Shown here in pieces: positions 1 through 7,466 of a DNA stretch of 64,000 nt; the stretch's first letter is position 1, and every line of letters starts with the position of its first letter. Source of the stretch: Rhodoferax_B sp049316285 (GTDB lineage Bacteria > Pseudomonadota > Gammaproteobacteria > Burkholderiales > Burkholderiaceae_C); NCBI RefSeq assembly GCF_049316285.1, contig NZ_JBMOXA010000021.1, positions 1 through 64,000 on the forward strand. The letters run 5' to 3'. Both the position numbers and the translations under genes were made by a program. The notes beneath the pieces are model-generated. The model searched no databases and was not told where the DNA came from. It saw nothing but the letters and a program-made list of their open reading frames with translations.

Positions 1-1062
1 AAAGGCCGTGGCTACAGCCGTGCCGAAGCCGACCCCGTGGCCTACCATGGCCCGGGCAAGTTTGATCCTGCCGTGGGCTTGCAGAAGGCTGCCGCACCGT
101 CCAAGCCCACGTTCACCCAGGTGTTCGGCCAGTGGCTGTGCGACATGGGCGCGCAGGACAAACGCCTGGTCGGCATTACACCGGCGATGCGCGAAGGTTC
201 GGGCCTGGTGGAGTTCGAGCAGCGTTTTCCCGAGCGTTATTACGACGTCGGCATTGCCGAGCAACACGCGGTGACGTTTGCCGCCGGCCTGGCCTGCGAA
301 GGACTCAAGCCCGTGGTGGCGATTTACTCCACCTTCCTGCAACGCGGCTACGACCAACTGATCCACGATGTGGCCTTGCAAAACCTGCCCGTGGTGTTTG
401 CGTTGGACCGTGCCGGTCTGGTCGGCGCAGACGGCGCGACCCACGCCGGTGCGTACGACATTCCGTTCATGCGCTGTGTGCCGAATATGGCGATTGCCTG
501 CCCGGCCGACGAGCGTGAATGCCGCCAACTGCTGAGCACGGCGTTTGCGCAATCACAACCCGTGGCCGTGCGTTACCCGCGCGGCGCAGGCACGGGAGTG
601 GCCACCTTGCCCAACCTGGACGCTTTGCCTTTTGGCAAGGCCGAGATCCGTCGTCAAGCCAGTGGCGCTGCGGCCAACAGCAAAGCCGGTGTGGCGATTC
701 TGGCCTTCGGTACCTTGTTGTACCCGGCACTCGAAGTGGCTGAGAAAATCGATGCCACCGTGGTCAACATGCGTTGGGCCAAACCACTGGATGTGGACAC
801 GCTGCTGCAAGTGGCGGCCAGACACGAAGCCCTGGTGACGGTGGAAGATGGTGCCTTGATGGGCGGCGCGGGTAGCGCCGTGCTCGAAGCGCTGCAAGCC
901 AATGGTGTGGCCATGCCGGTGTTGTGCCTGGGCCTGCCAGACCAGTTCATCGAACACGGTGACCCGGTCAAACTCATGGCCATGCAAGGTCTGGATGCGG
1001 CAGGCATTGCCGCGTCGATCGCGAAAGCTTTTCCTGAACAGCAGCCTCGGCTTGCGGCTTAA
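1..1062 (+). CDS. dxs: 1-deoxy-D-xylulose-5-phosphate synthase, C-terminal part (5' end outside window)
   Basis: Catalyses thiamine-diphosphate-dependent condensation of pyruvate with glyceraldehyde 3-phosphate, the first step of the MEP isoprenoid pathway, in the cytosol. The frame is open from base 1, so about 353 C-terminal residues of a roughly 620-residue enzyme are present. The first residues (KGRGYSRAEADP) match the end of the first DXS domain. Then come the transketolase-type pyrimidine-binding domain, with IAEQHA carrying the catalytic Glu and GADGATHAGAYD carrying the substrate-binding His, and the transketolase C-terminal domain (from about 750 onward). It ends in TAA, followed by a strong terminator. 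Family assignment is very secure. Confidence 0.97.
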   Translation, partial: KGRGYSRAEADPVAYHGPGKFDPAVGLQKAAAPSKPTFTQVFGQWLCDMGAQDKRLVGITPAMREGSGLVEFEQRFPERYYDVGIAEQHAVTFAAGLACEGLKPVVAIYSTFLQRGYDQLIHDVALQNLPVVFALDRAGLVGADGATHAGAYDIPFMRCVPNMAIACPADERECRQLLSTAFAQSQPVAVRYPRGAGTGVATLPNLDALPFGKAEIRRQASGAAANSKAGVAILAFGTLLYPALEVAEKIDATVVNMRWAKPLDVDTLLQVAARHEALVTVEDGALMGGAGSAVLEALQANGVAMPVLCLGLPDQFIEHGDPVKLMAMQGLDAAGIAASIAKAFPEQQPRLAA

Positions 1063-1132
1063 CGCGTAGTTAAGGGTTTTGCGGATGGGCTCTTTGCGCC
1101 CATCGCTACCGAGTCTCTTGATGGCCTTTTAG

Positions 1133-1179
1133 GGCGCCTATACACAGGTTGTTTAGGCGCCTTTGTTTTGGGTTTTTTT
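1133..1179 (+). terminator. Rho-independent terminator after dxs
   Basis: An 8-bp stem, GGCGCCTA at 1133-1140 paired with TAGGCGCC at 1154-1161, is followed by a T-rich tract to 1179. A second, shorter hairpin (GATGGGC/GCCCATC, about 1084-1104) lies between this and the dxs stop. Confidence 0.75.
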
Positions 1180-1286
1180 AACACCAATTCCGGCCCGAAA
1201 AAACGACCCATTTCTTACGTTTTTCTGACGAGAAACGCGCTGTTTTTCGGGGGTAAACCCCCAACGTTTCGGGGTAGCGGCCTCCG

Positions 1287-1292
1287 TACAAT
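1287..1292 (+). promoter_or_regulatory. Putative -10 box for the TRAP receptor gene
   Basis: TACAAT lies 78 bp before the receptor ATG. The -35 position holds only a weak match, so this is tentative. The rest of the 307-bp gap 1063-1369 shows only the dxs terminator and a Shine-Dalgarno-like GGAAGG at 1357-1362. Confidence 0.35.
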
Positions 1293-1369
1293 TTATAGCG
1301 AACTAATGAGTCCCCGTCTCTCGTTCCAGAGGGGCGGGTTTTGTTTTTTGATCTTCGGAAGGTAGTGCA

Positions 1370-2452
1370 ATGGATCGTCGTTCTCTTATCAAACATTCCG
1401 GTATCGCTGGTGTGCTCGCCGCCGGTATTGCGCCCGCCGTGCACGCCCAGGCTGCCGTCCGTTGGCGCCTGGCTTCCAGCTTCCCCAAGCCGCTGGACAC
1501 GATTTACGGTGGCGCTGAAGTGTTTGCCAACGCGGTCAAGGCCATGTCGGGCGGCAAGTTTGAAATCTCGGTGCACGCCGCTGGCGAGTTGATGCCCGCC
1601 TTCGGTGTGGTTGATGGCGTGCAGCAAGGTTCGGTGGAAATGTGCCACACCGTGCCTTACTACTTCTACGGCAAGAACCCCGCATTCGCCATCGGCGCGG
1701 CCATTCCTTTCGGCATGAACGCACGCCAGATGAACGCCTGGATGATGCACGGCAACGGCCGCAAGCTGATGAACGAGTTCTATGCCACTTACGGCATGGT
1801 CAGCTACGCCGGCGGCAACACCGGCACGCAAATGGGCGGCTGGTTCCGCAAGGAAGTGAAGACGGTTGCCGACCTCAAGGGCCTGAAGATGCGCCTGGGC
1901 GGCGGTCTGGTGGGCGAGGTCATGGCCAAGATGGGTGTGGTGCCACAAAGCATTCCTGGCGGCGAAATCTACCAGGCGCTGGAAAAGGGCACGATCGATG
2001 CGGCTGAATGGGTGGGCCCGTACGACGATCAAAAGCTCGGCTTTGCCAAGGTTGCGCCACACTACTACTACCCTGGCTGGTGGGAAGGTGGTCCAGAAGT
2101 GGACTTCTTCATCAACAAAAAAGCCCTGGAAGCCTTGTCGCCTGAAAACCGCGCCATCGTCGAAGCCGCCACCACCGTGGCCTCGGTCGACATGCTGGCC
2201 AAGTACGACGCGCGCAACCCTGAAGCGCTGAAGCAGCTCATCGGTTCCAAGATCAAGCTGTTGCCGTTCTCCAAGGAAATCATGGACGCGTCGTTCAAGG
2301 CTTCCGAAGCCGTGTATGCCGAGAACGATGCCAAGAGCCCCGAGTGGAAGAAGATCTTCGCCGACTTCCGTGCGTTCCAGCGCAACCAGGTGGCCTGGTT
2401 CCGTGTGGCCGAAGGTCGCTTCGACAGCTACATGCAAAGCGTGAAGCTGTAA
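1370..2452 (+). CDS. TRAP transporter periplasmic receptor, TakP-like (2-oxo acid type)
   Basis: Periplasmic solute receptor (DctP family, 360 aa) of a sodium-driven TRAP transporter. The N-terminus MDRRSLIK followed by a hydrophobic run and AVHA looks like a Tat-type signal peptide. The mature sequence closely follows the Rhodobacter TakP type: WRLASSFPKPLDTIYGGAE, NTGTQMGGWFRKE, and AAEWVGPYDDQKLGF. In TakP these conserved stretches hold the Gln, Arg, Glu and Trp that bind a 2-oxo acid and Na+. Ligand assignment to 2-oxo acids (pyruvate-like) is inferred from this resemblance. The membrane subunits lie just downstream but on the opposite strand, convergent with this gene, so the two parts are transcribed separately. 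Confidence 0.9.
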   Translation: MDRRSLIKHSGIAGVLAAGIAPAVHAQAAVRWRLASSFPKPLDTIYGGAEVFANAVKAMSGGKFEISVHAAGELMPAFGVVDGVQQGSVEMCHTVPYYFYGKNPAFAIGAAIPFGMNARQMNAWMMHGNGRKLMNEFYATYGMVSYAGGNTGTQMGGWFRKEVKTVADLKGLKMRLGGGLVGEVMAKMGVVPQSIPGGEIYQALEKGTIDAAEWVGPYDDQKLGFAKVAPHYYYPGWWEGGPEVDFFINKKALEALSPENRAIVEAATTVASVDMLAKYDARNPEALKQLIGSKIKLLPFSKEIMDASFKASEAVYAENDAKSPEWKKIFADFRAFQRNQVAWFRVAEGRFDSYMQSVKL

Positions 2453-2467
2453 GCGGTCACGCCTAAT

Positions 2468-2496
2468 AAAAAACCGCGCCTCGGCGCGGTTTTTTT
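2468..2496. terminator. Bidirectional terminator between convergent TRAP genes
   Basis: AAACCGCGCC at 2471-2480 and GGCGCGGTTT from 2483 form a 10-bp stem with a 2-nt loop. It is flanked by A-run and T-run, so it can end transcription from both sides. Confidence 0.9.
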
Positions 2497-2517
2497 ATGG
2501 CATGTCGCCGGACGAAT

Positions 2518-2988
2518 TTAAAGCTGGCGAAACTCGCGCAGCTCGCGCACGATGCGTTCAAACTCGGCAATCAGCTCTGGCGTGGCGCCGTAGAACACGG
2601 TGAACTTGCCCATCAGCGTGCGCACGTACAGGCGTGGCGCAATCAGCCACTCGAGGCCACGCACCCGTATCAGTTTGCCGTAGGCCAGGTCGTCGAACGC
2701 CATATCCTTGTCCCAGATCCAGCGCTGGTGCAGGCCTTCGCTGGTGATGCGGGTGCGGCTGCGCATGATGTGCCACCAGGTCCACAGCATCATCACCAGC
2801 CCGGCCAGGAACCAGACCACGCCTGTGGTGCGGCCGGTGCCCAATACACCGCTGGTGAACAACTGCGCCAGCCACAAGGCACAGCCGCCGACGATGACGG
2901 TGGCAAACAGTTTGAAGACCCGTGAAAACGCGGGCGCTTCAATCGTGCCACCGGACTGTGGCACAAAGCGAAAAGGAGCGGGACCCAA
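2518..2988 (-). CDS. Membrane protein with two TM helices and a cytosolic PH-like domain
   Basis: A 156-aa protein not tied to a named function. Residues about 25-75 form two hydrophobic helices (FKLFATVIVGGCALWLAQLF and GVVWFLAGLVMMLWTWWHIM). After them comes RSRTRITSEGLHQRWIWDK, the style of bacterial PH-like/YdbT-type domains. The likely start is TTG at 2986-2988, two bases beyond the DctM stop, with GAGAAG about 9 nt upstream, suggesting translational coupling to the TRAP membrane genes. GTG at codon 9 is an alternative start. A role in TRAP function is only suggested by the coupling. Confidence 0.6.
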   Translation of the reverse strand: MGPAPFRFVPQSGGTIEAPAFSRVFKLFATVIVGGCALWLAQLFTSGVLGTGRTTGVVWFLAGLVMMLWTWWHIMRSRTRITSEGLHQRWIWDKDMAFDDLAYGKLIRVRGLEWLIAPRLYVRTLMGKFTVFYGATPELIAEFERIVRELREFRQL

Positions 2989-2990
2989 GC

Positions 2991-4538
2991 TTATTTCTTC
3001 TCGGCTTCAGCGGGTGCTGCGGCATCGGGCTTGGCGTCGGCAGCAGGGGCATCGCCAAAGGGGTTCTCGCCCTTGCTTTCGGCGTCACCATCTTTGTCGC
3101 CGCTGGCGGCTTCCGCAGGTTCGTTGTCGGGCACCACAATCTGTATGGTCTCGGTGTCTATCTTCTCTTCCTTGGGCAGGAACATGGTCACTGTCTGCGG
3201 TACGAAAATCACGATGGCCACCAGAATCACCTGCATCAACACCCAGGGAATCGCGCCCATGTAGATGTCGCTCGACTTGATGGGTTTGTCTATGCGTTTC
3301 TCTTTGAACAGGGTATCGGCAATGCCGCGTAAGTAGAACAGCGCAAAACCGAACGGCGGGTGCATGAAGCTGGTTTGCATGTTCACGCACAGCAGCACAC
3401 CAAACCACACCAGGTCTATGCCCAGCTTTGCCGCCACGGGGCCAAGCATGGGCAAGATGATGAAGGCGATCTCAAAGAAGTCGAGGAAGAACGCCAGGAA
3501 GAAGATGAAGATGTTGACGGCGATCAGGAAGCCGATCTGGCCACCGGGCAAACCGGTCAACATGTGTTCCACCCACTTGGCGCCGTCCACACCCTGGAAC
3601 ACCATGGAGAACACACGTGCGCCAATCAGAATGAACACCACCATGGCGGTCAGGCGCATGGTGCCGACCATGGCTTCCCAGATCAAGGCCAGTGTCAAAC
3701 GCTTGTGCATGGCGGCCAGCACCAGGGCGCCGACCACGCCCATGGCGCCGGCTTCGGTGGGGGTTGCGATGGCGGTGTCTATGCCTGGCAGGCCGCCCAT
3801 GGAGCCCAGCACCGCAAAGATCAGAATCGCCGATGGGATGATGCCGCGCAGGCACTTGGCCCACAGCTTGGCGCCGCTCAGCGTGCGTGCAGACTTTGGA
3901 ATGCCCGGAATGTGGTGGGGCTTGAAAACGCCCAGCAAGAAGGTGTAGCCCGCAAAAATCAGCACCTGCAGAATCGACGGGCCCCAGGCGCCGCGGTACA
4001 TGTCGCCCACCGAGCGGCCGAGTTGGTCGGCCATCACGATCAGCACCAGTGAAGGTGGCACCAACTGCGTGATGGTGCCCGAGGCCGCCAACACGCCGGT
4101 GGCGTAACGCATGTTGTAGCCGTAGCGGATCATCACGGGCAGCGAGATCAGCGCCATGGCGATCACCTGGCCAGCCACGGTGCCGGTGATGGCGCCCAGG
4201 ATAAAGCCCACGATGATGACCGAGTAGCCCAAACCGCCGCGCACCGTGCCGAACAGCTGGCCCATGGAGTCGAGCATGTCCTCAGCCAGGCCGCACTTCT
4301 CCAGAATAGCGCCCATGAAGGTGAAGAACGGAATGGCGAGCAACAAGTCGTTCGACAAAATGCCGAAGATGTTGATCGGCAGGTTCTCCATGAACACGGC
4401 CGGGAACCAGCCCATCTGGATCGCAAACAAACCCGAGGCCATGCCCAGCGCGGCCAGCGAGAAGGCCACCGGGAAGCCGATCAGCATGATCAGCACCAGC
4501 CCGCCGAACATCATCGGCGCAAAATTTTCCATCTGCAT
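2991..4538 (-). CDS. dctM: TRAP transporter large permease subunit (DctM/TakM type)
   Basis: A 515-aa integral membrane protein, the ion-coupled transport subunit of a TRAP system. It shows the usual DctM features: many hydrophobic segments, GAITGTVAGQVIAMALISLP, TQLVPPSLVLIVMADQLGRS, and a C-terminal PFGFALFYLRG. Unusual is a charged, Ala/Asp/Lys/Glu-rich tail of about 65 residues after the last helix, predicted disordered and cytosolic or periplasmic depending on topology. It follows dctQ after 41 bp and precedes the PH-like membrane protein by 2 bp, so the three form one minus-strand operon. The nearby TakP-like receptor is the probable partner. Confidence 0.93.
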   Translation of the reverse strand: MQMENFAPMMFGGLVLIMLIGFPVAFSLAALGMASGLFAIQMGWFPAVFMENLPINIFGILSNDLLLAIPFFTFMGAILEKCGLAEDMLDSMGQLFGTVRGGLGYSVIIVGFILGAITGTVAGQVIAMALISLPVMIRYGYNMRYATGVLAASGTITQLVPPSLVLIVMADQLGRSVGDMYRGAWGPSILQVLIFAGYTFLLGVFKPHHIPGIPKSARTLSGAKLWAKCLRGIIPSAILIFAVLGSMGGLPGIDTAIATPTEAGAMGVVGALVLAAMHKRLTLALIWEAMVGTMRLTAMVVFILIGARVFSMVFQGVDGAKWVEHMLTGLPGGQIGFLIAVNIFIFFLAFFLDFFEIAFIILPMLGPVAAKLGIDLVWFGVLLCVNMQTSFMHPPFGFALFYLRGIADTLFKEKRIDKPIKSSDIYMGAIPWVLMQVILVAIVIFVPQTVTMFLPKEEKIDTETIQIVVPDNEPAEAASGDKDGDAESKGENPFGDAPAADAKPDAAAPAEAEKK

Positions 4539-4579
4539 GTTGTATTCCGAAAAGCGTTAAATCAGATTGGCTGGGCGGT

Positions 4580-5119
4580 TCACTGCACGGGTTTCTCGTA
4601 GTGCATGTCCATCTTGAATTTGCCTTGCAGGTAGGCGATGCGTTTGATGACCTCTGACAGGCCTTGCAAGAACATCAGGCCAAAGCCCAGCGGCAGCAGC
4701 ATCATGGCGGGCCAGCGGATCAGGCCGCCGGCGTTGTTCGACATTTCGCCCGAGCGGAACATGCCAATGAACAGCGGCCAGCTCAGGTAGGCGATGGTCA
4801 GCATCACCGGCAACAGGAAGAAGATCAGCCCGAACAGATCGACGTACACCGAGCCATTGCCCTTGAGGCGGCCGTAGATGATGTCGACGCGCACGTGTTC
4901 ATTGAGCTTGAGCACCAGGGGGGCGCCCAGCATCACGGTGGCGGCAAACATGTACCACTGGATCTCCAGCCAGCCGTTCGAGCTGATATCCAGCCCATAA
5001 CGAACAAAAGCATTGCCAGCCGAAATCAGTGCGGCGGCCAACACCGTCCACGCGGCAAGCTTGCCTAACTGCTGGCTGATCCAATCCATGCCAAGCGCGA
5101 GTTTGAGGAGTACGGACAC
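4580..5119 (-). CDS. dctQ: TRAP transporter small permease subunit (DctQ type)
   Basis: A 179-aa protein with four predicted membrane helices, matching the small TRAP subunit that pairs with DctM. Typical features are VRYGLDISSNGWLEIQWYMFAA and the following NEHVRVDI motif. Translation probably begins at GTG (5117-5119), preceded by GGAG about 9 nt upstream. It is the first gene of the minus-strand operon dctQ-dctM-PH-like protein. Confidence 0.92.
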   Translation of the reverse strand: MSVLLKLALGMDWISQQLGKLAAWTVLAAALISAGNAFVRYGLDISSNGWLEIQWYMFAATVMLGAPLVLKLNEHVRVDIIYGRLKGNGSVYVDLFGLIFFLLPVMLTIAYLSWPLFIGMFRSGEMSNNAGGLIRWPAMMLLPLGFGLMFLQGLSEVIKRIAYLQGKFKMDMHYEKPVQ

Positions 5120-5463
5120 AGTAAATCTCCAAAAAGCGAAAGTGAAGCCTCAAAGGCCGCCGGAGAACTTCTGCGCTGCACGCATGAAGTGGCATCCATT
5201 GGCATCACAGCCGTGTAAGGCGTGCGTCAGAAAAAACACAGCGCACATACAGAAACACGCAGCGCGCGCACAGAGGCGAAGGGCTGCGTGTTGGAACTGC
5301 AAGGCGTCGATTGTAGGGGGGTGTAAGTGTCTGAAAATCATCGAATCACACGGGTAAACCCGTGTTTTGTCGACCGTAAAGGTCCGCTTAGCCATCTTTA
5401 CTTTCGGCTTGCTGCAGCGGTCGCGCTGTAGCGCTTTGCAGGCGAGATGGGAATAATGGGCTC
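5120..5463. other. Divergent intergenic region between dctQ and the EgtB/SenA-like gene
   Basis: This 344-bp gap must hold two divergent promoters. I could not assign convincing -35/-10 pairs. The one clear structure is the 18-bp dyad at 5348-5365, listed separately. An 81-codon frame here has no family features and is not called. Confidence 0.6.
5348..5365. promoter_or_regulatory. Perfect 18-bp palindrome, candidate operator
   Basis: ACACGGGTAAACCCGTGT is a perfect dyad (8-bp arms, 2-bp centre) in the divergent region, 99 bp before the EgtB/SenA-like start and about 230 bp before dctQ. A repressor or activator site fits its place. Four T bases follow, so a weak plus-strand terminator is the alternative. 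Confidence 0.5.
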
Positions 5464-6693
5464 ATGTCCTTCACGTTCACTTTACCTGCCACACCGGCCG
5501 CCATCGACTCACCGGATATGCGTCGTGCCGGACGCGACTTGCTGTCGTTGGCGTTGATGGATGCACGCAACCACACGCTGCATCTGCTCGACCAGTTTGA
5601 GCCGCAGGTGGCCCCAACCGGCGCGGTCAACGAAGTGGTGCCGCCGCCGCTGTGGCTGGCTGGCCACGTGGGCTGGATGGCCGAAGCCTGGATAGGCCGC
5701 AACACCCAGCGCAGCCAAGGCCCGGAATGCCCGTCCCAGCCCACGCGCCTGGCGTCGATTGCGCCCAATGCCGACCGCTGGTGGAACCCGGAGCAAATGC
5801 ATCCGCCCGCGCCCGACATGGCGATCACCAAGAATTTCTTGTTAGAGACTTTGGAGAGCACGCTCGAGCTGCTGGAAAAGTCGCCCGAAGACGACAACGC
5901 ACTCTACTTCTACCGTCTGGCGCTGTTCCATGAAGACATGCGCGGCGAGCAACTCATCACGCTGGCGCAGGCGCGTGGTGTGCCGCTGAAGGTGCTGCCG
6001 CCGCCAACCATGGTGGCGCGTGAAACCCTGCCCATGCCTGCGGCTGAATGGCAACTGGGCTCGCCCGTGGGCGGGTTTGTGTTTGACAACGAGAAGTGGA
6101 CACACCCACAAGCCGTGGCCGAGTTCGACATCGACGCCCAGGCGGTGAGCTGGGCGCAGTATGTGGAGTTTGTCGACGACGGCGGTTATGAAAACCCCGA
6201 CTACTGGCGCCCAGAAGGCTGGTCCTGGCTCAAGGCGCATGTGGCGCGCACCGGCCGGCGCGGGCCCCGTTATGTGGAGCAAATCGGCGTGAGCACCGGT
6301 GCCGTGCTGCAGCGGCGCTTTGGTGCCGCCGTGCGTTTGGCGCCAGCACAGCCGGCCATGCACATGAGCTGGTGGGAAGCCGACGCCTGGTGCCGTTGGG
6401 CCGGCCGCCGCCTGCCGACCGAGGCCGAATGGGAGATGGCCGCGATGACGGCGGGGCGCCGTGGTTTCCGCTGGGGCGATGTGCACGAGTGGACGGCCGA
6501 TTTCTTCATGCCCTGGCCGGGCTTCAAGGCCGACCCTTGGGAGACGTATTCGGCCCCCTGGTTTCAGCGTGCGCGCACCTTGCGCGGCGCATCGTTTGCG
6601 ACCCGGGCGCGCATGAAGCACCCCAAGTTCCGCGGTTTTGCCATGCCCGGCGATGATGTGCGCTTTGTCGGATTTCGCTCTTGCGCTATTTGA
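5464..6693 (+). CDS. EgtB/SenA-like non-heme iron protein (DinB plus FGE-sulfatase fold)
   Basis: A 409-aa protein of the EgtB/SenA/OvoA group. These enzymes use Fe(II) and O2 to join sulfur or selenium to trimethylhistidine (ergothioneine, selenoneine). Residues about 20-170 form the DinB-like half and 180-409 the formylglycine-generating-enzyme-like half, with LPTEAEWEMAA, a GDVHEWTADFFMPWP core and RGASFATRARMKHPKFRGF. Its layout resembles SenA of Burkholderiales. His68 and His156 fit two iron ligands, but the HX3HXE motif reads H156-E-D-M-R160-G-E162, so the second His is Arg. No EgtD-like methyltransferase or SenB glycosyltransferase lies nearby. Function may therefore be altered or lost; product assignment is uncertain. 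Confidence 0.75.
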   Translation: MSFTFTLPATPAAIDSPDMRRAGRDLLSLALMDARNHTLHLLDQFEPQVAPTGAVNEVVPPPLWLAGHVGWMAEAWIGRNTQRSQGPECPSQPTRLASIAPNADRWWNPEQMHPPAPDMAITKNFLLETLESTLELLEKSPEDDNALYFYRLALFHEDMRGEQLITLAQARGVPLKVLPPPTMVARETLPMPAAEWQLGSPVGGFVFDNEKWTHPQAVAEFDIDAQAVSWAQYVEFVDDGGYENPDYWRPEGWSWLKAHVARTGRRGPRYVEQIGVSTGAVLQRRFGAAVRLAPAQPAMHMSWWEADAWCRWAGRRLPTEAEWEMAAMTAGRRGFRWGDVHEWTADFFMPWPGFKADPWETYSAPWFQRARTLRGASFATRARMKHPKFRGFAMPGDDVRFVGFRSCAI

Positions 6694-6695
6694 AG

Positions 6696-6728
6696 GTTGC
6701 TACATAAGCAGTAGGCAACTACGCTTTT
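6696..6728. terminator. Weak hairpin between convergent genes
   Basis: GTTGCTAC (6696-6703) pairs imperfectly with GTAGGCAAC (6711-6719), followed on the plus strand by CTTTT. It lies between the convergent EgtB/SenA-like and bacterioferritin genes. Confidence 0.4.
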
Positions 6729-6773
6729 CTATAGCGCATATGCGCCCGATAAGGCTTTGGTGGAGTGCGGCGA

Positions 6774-7250
6774 TCAGCTCACTTCGCCCATTTGGCTTTG
6801 CAGGTAGTTCTGCAGTCCCACCTTGTCGATCAGGTCGATCTGGGTTTCCAGGAAGTCGATGTGTTCTTCGGTGTCGTCCAGGATCTCTTGCAGCAGGTCG
6901 CGCGAAACGTAGTCACGTACCGATTCGCAGTAGGCGATGCCGGCCTTGATGGTGGCCTGTGCACCAGTCTCGGCTTTCAGGTCGCAGGCCAAGGCTTCGG
7001 GCACGTTTTCACCGACCAGGATTTTCGCCATGTCTTGCAGGTTGGGCAGGCCGTCGAGCATGAAGATACGGTCCATCAGCTTGTCGGCGTGTTTCATCTC
7101 GCCTATAGACTCCGAATATTCCTTCTTCGCCAGCTTGTCCAGACCCCAGTGTTTGTACATGCGGTAGTGCAAGAAGTACTGGTTGATGGCGGTGAGTTCG
7201 TTTTTCAGTTGAGCTTGCAGGTGCTCAATGACTTTGGGATCGCCTTGCAT
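6774..7250 (-). CDS. bfr: Bacterioferritin
   Basis: A 158-aa heme-binding ferritin that oxidises and stores iron in 24-subunit shells in the cytosol. It aligns without gaps to E. coli Bfr over the N-terminal 130 residues. Met52 (heme ligand), Glu18, Glu51, His54, Glu94 and His130 of the ferroxidase site are present. The position of Glu127 holds Thr (DDTEEH), so one di-iron ligand differs. The start ATG has GAGGA about 8 nt upstream. It sits between an iron enzyme homolog and peroxide-defence genes, consistent with iron and peroxide handling. No bacterioferritin-associated ferredoxin gene is adjacent. Confidence 0.95.
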   Translation of the reverse strand: MQGDPKVIEHLQAQLKNELTAINQYFLHYRMYKHWGLDKLAKKEYSESIGEMKHADKLMDRIFMLDGLPNLQDMAKILVGENVPEALACDLKAETGAQATIKAGIAYCESVRDYVSRDLLQEILDDTEEHIDFLETQIDLIDKVGLQNYLQSQMGEVS

Positions 7251-7415
7251 AGTGGATTCCTCGCAGTGTTTGTTATTCGGCTATCGGCGGGATTTTCGTC
7301 CACCGCCTGGCATTTTCCAAGGTGGCCGAAGCAATAGCCCTGTTCATGCGCTCGGACTGCGAACGGGACTGATAGGCGTTCTTGTCGCGCTGCCCATGCG
7401 CAGCAAAACGCCATG

Positions 7416-7450
7416 AAAAAAGGGCGCTAGCCTTTCGACCAGCGCCCTTT
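7416..7450 (-). terminator. Rho-independent terminator after ahpF
   Basis: AGCGCCCTTT (7441-7450) pairs with AAAGGGCGCT (7419-7428). On the minus strand it is followed by a run of T (plus-strand A tract from 7416). Confidence 0.85.
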
Positions 7451-7466
7451 GCTACACAGCAGCGAA

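Noticed and set aside
1178..2437. 419-codon minus-strand frame opposite the TRAP receptor
   Set aside because: Antisense shadow; it also runs through the intergenic promoter region.
5150..5395. 81-codon minus-strand frame in the dctQ upstream region
   Set aside because: No family features and its sequence covers the 18-bp dyad and probable promoter DNA.
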